Origin: Rostratula benghalensis
Taxonomy: Eukaryota > Chordata > Aves > Charadriiformes > Rostratulidae
NCBI GenBank assembly: GCA_013399305.1
Contig: VXAI01000090.1
Location: 2,999,499-3,063,498, forward strand
Direction: 5' to 3'
DNA length: 64,000 nt
Made by a program: the position numbers and the translations under genes. The notes beneath the pieces are model-generated. The model searched no databases and had not been told where the DNA came from. It saw only the letters and a list, made by a program, of their open reading frames with translations. This document shows, piece after piece, positions 58,246 through 64,000 of this stretch. Each line of letters starts with the position of its first letter. Position 1 is the first letter of the stretch.

Positions 58246-61200
58246 AAGACTGTAAGATTACTCTGTAGATCATGTTTCTACAGATAAACTTACAAAATGA
58301 TAATTCAGCTTTTCACTTTGATAAGGGAGTTCTTTGGCTTTATCACCTTGAAAGACCTTATGTTCAGAATAGTATTTGTTCAATTTGGATAACCACACTT
58401 TTAGATTAAATTAAGCAAAGCAGTAAAATCTAAGAAATAAACTATTAAAAGCTCTCACTTTTACGGAGCAAATGAAGTAAACAGAAAACCACTAAAAGAA
58501 ATTACTTGATATTCTGCAATCCCACCCTTCTGTAAAATATACTTGGGTAAATAATTGTTCTCAAAATATTAGACTACTTTGTCAAGTCAGCAAAGTACTA
58601 TTCTCCTTTCTTGGTTTGCCACCCTGAAATCCTGTGATGAATAATGCTTGTCTAAACTCTTCATTAACAGCATAGAGGTTTGTCAAGTAGCGGAGATCTC
58701 CAATTAGAGTTTTGGGTTTTTTTCTAAGGATGATTTATATTTGCCTTTTATTTGTCTTTTGTGTTTCTAATGGGTAATTACTGAATTTTCGTTTTCTCTG
58801 CCTTGCTCCACACAGACAAAGGAATTTGTCAGGACTATTTAGATAACCGTTTCGTTACTCCACTATATTTTTGGGATTAATGTAACAGGAGCAAACTGGT
58901 AAAAATTCAGAATGGTGTTTGGGAATTGGCAAGAGGTGGGTTTGCTACCACCTACTAGACTGGCAAGCTGAGAGGAATTTGTTATTGTGGTCATTTAATG
59001 ATATAGTGCTGAAACTGGAGAAAAACTTATGTCTATATATTCCCATTAGTGTACCTTGAATAAATATGGAGAAATATTGGCAGGAAGGAAAAATTGAACG
59101 AGAAAGTGTGGTATTACTCAACAGTGCGAATAGATTCCTCTATATTTTTTAAATATTCTATAATATCATAAACCCACAAGCTCATAACCCAGTAATGTCG
59201 TGTCTGATTTTGTCTTCTCTGGTATACAAACTCAATTCAAATAGATCACCATAGCTTTCTGTATTTTTTTGCAGAACTCTTGTTCCTATTAGAGCCTTCC
59301 CCCACTTTCCCCATGTTGCCAGCCTTTTGCCATTTCCCTTCACATCCGTTACTCTCTTCTTCCTCTTGTGAAATTTGTACCACAACGTATACAACTCACA
59401 ACCTCCAGCTTCTAATTTATTCCCATAATACCAAGTTTTTGTGTGAAGAAGGACTCTTTGGAAACCCCTGAGGCTATTTGAGAACTCTCTGGGTATGCCT
59501 ATGCTACCAAATTATTTATTTTCTTTTTTGCCACTTATCATCCCAGTCTCATACATACTATGGTTGTTCCTTTGCTCTCCTTCGGAGTAAATCAGTTAAC
59601 TTCTGGATAAAATCAGAGTGTGTTTCTGGAGGCAGTTCCCAGAACTGTATCTTGTAGACATGTCACATTTTCCAACACAGACACCATGCACATCCCAAGA
59701 TCCTCCTTGGTCAAAAGCCCCCAGGGCATAAACCACATATTCTAAGCCTAACAAAAGAGGAACTCTGCTTTAATGATCTACAGTGTAAACCTCAGGTTAT
59801 TTCAAATTCTTTCAACTTAAAAAGCTCTCAGAAAATGATTATTAAAAGTTTTGGGTGACCTCCTAGGAAAAGGAATTCAAGCCAAGTGTTAGGGTGTGTG
59901 GGAGTGGTCAGTCTCCCCACAGAGGGTCTGGGTCTCTGCAATCTGTACATGAGTGACCCTGTACAAGTTTGCCTAGGATGTGGATAGTGCGTGAGAGCAA
60001 GTGCCTTCGTCTGTGTAGAGGCATTGCATCCAGCACAATTTAATGAATAGGTAAGGAGGGAGAATATTTTATATGAACTAACAACAACTCATACAAAGAA
60101 AATTGAAAAAAACCCCACTTTTTCACAAACTTCTTTTTGTAACTCATCATTGTCTAGAGCATTTCTTCATGTTGCCATTCTTGTCACTCCATATTTGCTT
60201 TTTTTCTCTGTATTTTGCTGTATAGTCTTAGCTACAACATAATACCTAGTTACAATTAACTAAATTCCTCTACATATGTAACACTTTTCAAAAAGTATAT
60301 ATTAAATTGGAAGTTTCAATCAAATGTATTTTTTGCTGAAGAAGATATTTAAACTAGGTTTTGCAAACATTCCTGATTTGTTCATATAGAAAATATATTC
60401 TAGTGCTTTCACACAGGGTATTGCCAGAGTTTTATGCTGCAACTCACTTATACACTAATGAACAAAAGAAGGAAGATTTAAGAGGAGCAAGCAAAATGAG
60501 ATCACCATGACAGACCAAATAATGGAGCAATCCCTCTGAAATTTGCAGGAAAAGTACAGAAAGAAATGAAATATTGGGAGAGTGATGAGCTAGATATGAG
60601 GGCAATGGAAAGAAACCATAAGCTGTCCTGAATACAATACCAGCAGTGAAAACTGGAATCAGAACTACAGGCAGGTAGGTTATATAAAATGCAGTAAATT
60701 GTGCAAAGAAATGGGGGGGGGAGGAAAGACGTATATCTGGTCTAAGTTAATGAGTTATTATGTAAAATTGTGTTATGGTTTCTAACCTAATTTTCTAAAT
60801 ATAGAAATCAAACCAAGCTCAGAAAATTCCACCAGCAGGTATTAGTGAGATGGGAGAGCACTCAGTGGAAGACTGTATGCCCTTGTTCTTATCTCACACT
60901 TCATTCAGATCTGCTAACAGCTAGTGCTGGAGATGGTTTACCGGGTTGAATGGGCCTATAAAAAACTGGATATACTCATTATCATATATTCAAGGGGTGT
61001 AATTTTATAAGAACCCACAATTTGTTATTCTATTCTGATGGTAGCTTACAATGGAACGGTTGTCAAGTACTTGCCTCTTTAGAGGGAGAAAGATATATTT
61101 GTATAAAGGCATGTGAATATAGCCCCTTTACAGCTGTATAATTGCATCACATGAAGGGGGAGTGAGAGAGCGTGGCTTTACAGTGCATTTAGATTACCAC

Positions 61201-62937
61201 AAAAAGTGAGGGTTTTTTTCTGTTTGCTATGTGGTTTTAGACCGCAACTGTTTCTCAAACAGTGAATTAATGGGGAAAGTAAAGTGTGATGTGTCACGAA
61301 TAACAGCTTTCACAGGTCACTACACCCACCCGCCTCAGTTCCTCCGCTCCCATGTCAATTAAATCACCTGTGCTCTCTCCAGAGGCAGTATTTATCACCT
61401 CTGATGGGCATGTACAACCATGAGAGAAGCGGTAGAGAGCACTTACAGAAGAATGATAATGAGAGACTTTTGGAGGCTAACAAAAGCTAGCACCACGCAA
61501 TTTACTCCAGTCTCATACTGCTCTTGGCTTTTGATGTCTGTAAGACACAGCAGACCCTGCCTTTAATCTCTACACATTTATCTTTAGCAGCAGTTCTTAA
61601 AGGAACAGAAATTGAAAGGGGAGAAGTGTTATACAGTAGGGGGAAAAAAAAAATACAATCTGTGGTGTACAGGCTCTCAGGAGTCCAGGAGTACTAAACA
61701 GGTTGTTTTACATGAAAAACAGTGCACGGGAGCAGCTAGCCCATTAAATGCAGACCCAAGATAAGAACATGGGTGGGAACTTGTTTTTTTCTGCATGGTG
61801 AAGTGGTATTGTCAAGGCATTACAGAAACAGCAATGGTTGCATTCAATTATTATTACCCATGTTAACCAAGGCTATTGCAAAAGGGAAGGCCACAAACAC
61901 CCTGGATATTCAACCATTCAAGAGCTCCACTAGGAATGCTGTCATCCAGAGGCACTGGAATAGGTTGGGATTAGAACCATAATTGTATAGCAGATGATTT
62001 CTTAATACTATCAAAAGCAACCTGTGCAGCTAACCCATCTGTAGTACTACATGAAAATGGTCAATGAAGGGCTGAAAAGCTGAGGGTCAAATGCAATTGC
62101 TGTCCTTTAAAAATAGCAGTGTTTTGCAATTTGTGATGTACTGGTTTGTTAAAATGCTTATACATGTAAATCTAAGAGTTTTTTCTTTCTTTTCAGATTA
62201 GTATGGGACTACCTTGTGGAAAAACAAAATAATGTTTTGCACCAAGTTAGGAACTAGAACATCTACTTTTCAATTTCAGAATACAAACTATCCTGTGTTT
62301 AACATTGGAAGAGTAATTTAATTCTTAGTGCATCTTTTTCCTTGGCATAAGGTGCCAGGTTTGAAAATTATTATCTTTGTGATTTTAGTTCAAAATCAGT
62401 GTTAAAAAAAATATTTCTCTCTCTCTCAAAAACCTAAAAAGCCAGCTACATCTGTATTTCCCTCTGAGACATAGTTTTGTCCTGACTAATGCTGGAGGGT
62501 TGACTCTGTGTTATGCTGATATGGGTAGTCAGCAGCATCCTTAGAAATTATGTATTCATTTGTATACGGAATGTATCCACGTACTCTGGCTCAGTATATG
62601 TTTCTTTGGCTCATAAATATAATCAATCCAGTTTGCCTAAACTTTACCAACAGAATAATTCTTCCTGAGAAATACGAAAACAGTTTTTAGTAACAGAGTT
62701 CCTGATTTTCGCCAGGCATTTCTCCAAAAGAGCTGTGTTCGTAAAATTTAGGGGAGTAATTTCTGGTTTGTCTAAATTGTCTCTAGCTGCAGCAATATAA
62801 CTAAATCAGGTGTGAATATGAAACAAGTTCTCCCTGAAGTCACAATTTCTAAGGAACTGAGATGGTTGGTTTGATTTTCTGATCACTGTGTTATATGTGG
62901 ATGGCTCTTAAATATTTCTGAAAACATTGCATGCACC
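58246..62937. other. Non-coding stretch
   Basis: No gene or dispersed repeat recognised. A G8 run lies near 60714-60721. The segment 61140-61510 is treated separately. Confidence 0.55.
61140..61510. promoter_or_regulatory. Candidate conserved regulatory element
   Basis: This segment differs from its surroundings by keeping several CpG sites (61171, 61243, 61297, 61331, 61345, 61430, 61496) in otherwise CpG-poor DNA. It carries dense binding-site-like words: AACCGC-type GACCGCAACTG (RUNX-like), TTTCACAGGTCAC, CACCCACCCGCC (GLI/ZIC- or KLF-like), GTCAATTAAATCACCTG (homeodomain and E-box) and ATGATAATGAGAG. No repeat family or coding frame explains it. This is inference from composition only; conservation was not tested. 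Confidence 0.25.
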
Positions 62938-62960
62938 TTTTTTTTTTTTTTTTTTTTTTT
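62938..62960 (+). repeat. Poly(T) run, 23 bases
   Basis: The longest mononucleotide run in the window, followed by AAGAAATATTTGCC. On the minus strand it is a poly(A) run, but no retroposed transcript is recognised next to it. Confidence 0.9.
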
Positions 62961-64000
62961 AAGAAATATTTGCCATATTTCACTTTTGTCTTCTTTGGTC
63001 TGTGATGTGGTGATAAAATTATTCTCTGTTTTTCAATTGATGTTTATTGAAGAAATTGTTATGTGCAATGCTATTGCAAAGTTAATGTTTTATTACAAAG
63101 TAGTTAATTTAAAAAAATAATTTTTGTTTAATTGCATTTTAGAATTTATTTGGATGACATTGATGGAATATTTGCATTAGGAAATTCTTGCAGATTACCT
63201 TCCAATCATAGTTGTGAGTAGTTTGTCCTTCATAAAAAACCTTATGGAGTGGCTGTTGATTCGCAATGGTGCAAAGACTTTGGGGAATTACTTCCTTCTC
63301 TGTAGCAGAATTTTGATTGCATTATTATGCTGTCAACAATATAAGCTTGAATGCCAAATTTGCTATTTTTATGGTTTTGAGTGGGTGCAAGCATCAATGT
63401 ATATATCTAATAGGAGCTGAAGTGTCAGTCACCAGTCTCCTGTTAAAAAGCTTTCATTTATGGATGGTTCTGATGGTCTTAATCTGGGGGATAAGCATCA
63501 TTTGTTTGTTTCTCCAGCTCCTCTTCATCCCTCTGAAAGATTTAGTGATATAAATGTTTTCTGTTCAGCAAGGACAAGTAGGAAATAGCACCCAAAGGAT
63601 GCAAATTATATTCAACATAACATGAAAACCATAGTGCAGTCTCAAAGAGCTACAAGGGACTCTTTCTTCAAAGAGTATCTATTTGATTGCTTAATTACCA
63701 AATTAAAAAAATGTGTCTAACAGCTAAGCTATTAGTGAGAACAGCAAATGGTCAGCAATTCTTAGCAGGGGATAGTAACCTTTCAGATTTTAAAAAAATC
63801 CTCTGAAAACTGACTGAAAATACTAAAACAAAATTCTTCAGTCCTCCAGGGTGCTGAGCAGCCTGACAGGTGTAACTTTTTGAATTCTTCTGAGACTTAT
63901 AGCTGTTCAGAATCCCGACTTTCGTCAATTTAGAGGAATAAAATCCATATTTTTAAAAATTATTTAATCAACTATATTCCATTATATTGTCCTACAGAGG
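62961..64000. other. AT-rich non-coding stretch
   Basis: No gene or repeat recognised. Two overlapping short plus frames at 63214-63553 have no domain and are probably chance. Confidence 0.6.

Overview
The window is vertebrate nuclear DNA, most likely from a bird. It is AT-rich, CpG-poor and mostly non-coding, and it carries many copies of the CR1 LINE with the avian 3' end (degenerate ATTCTATG-type 8-mers) plus avian-type solo LTRs. CR1 also occurs in reptiles, so 'bird' rests on the CR1 subfamilies and LTR types together. No intact cellular protein gene, tRNA, rRNA or CRISPR array can be supported. The open frames outside retrotransposons are short, lack recognisable domains, and have the lengths expected by chance. 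The window is probably a large intron or an intergenic desert.

Layout. 1-15.9 kb: AT-rich single-copy-looking sequence with three notable perfect or near-perfect hairpins and no retroelement I could recognise. 15.9-22.9 kb: a dense retroelement cluster with an old minus CR1 end, a plus CR1 with a broken ORF2, a plus solo LTR (18.1 kb), a minus solo LTR (19.4 kb), and the largest CR1 (minus, 20.1-22.9 kb) interrupted by an 875-base assembly gap. 25.7-26.3 kb: two head-to-tail CR1 3' ends. 27.8-29.9 kb: a 0.95-kb minus LTR related to the 18.1-kb one, a GC-richer unclassified block, and a minus CR1 fragment. 30-38.7 kb: sparse, with a weak candidate signal-peptide exon at 33.58 kb. 38.7-39.4 and 41.0-41.3 kb: plus CR1 ends. 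41.3-50.6 kb: mostly empty. 50.6-51.3 kb: a minus LTR sharing its U3 core with the 19.4-kb LTR. 56.7-58.2 kb: a young CR1 nested inside an older, opposite CR1 with an 8-base duplication at the junctions. 58.2-64 kb: sparse, with a CpG-retaining candidate conserved element near 61.1-61.5 kb.

Nothing here is an operon or gene system. The interest lies in the order of retroelement insertion, in recombination products (solo LTRs, internal deletions) and in a few unexplained structured sequences. No provirus with gag, pol or env was seen; the LTRs appear to be solo. All CR1 reverse-transcriptase copies are dead: 5'-truncated, frame-shifted or carrying stops, although two keep the FADD catalytic motif. 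I did not find convincing evidence for a new biological system.
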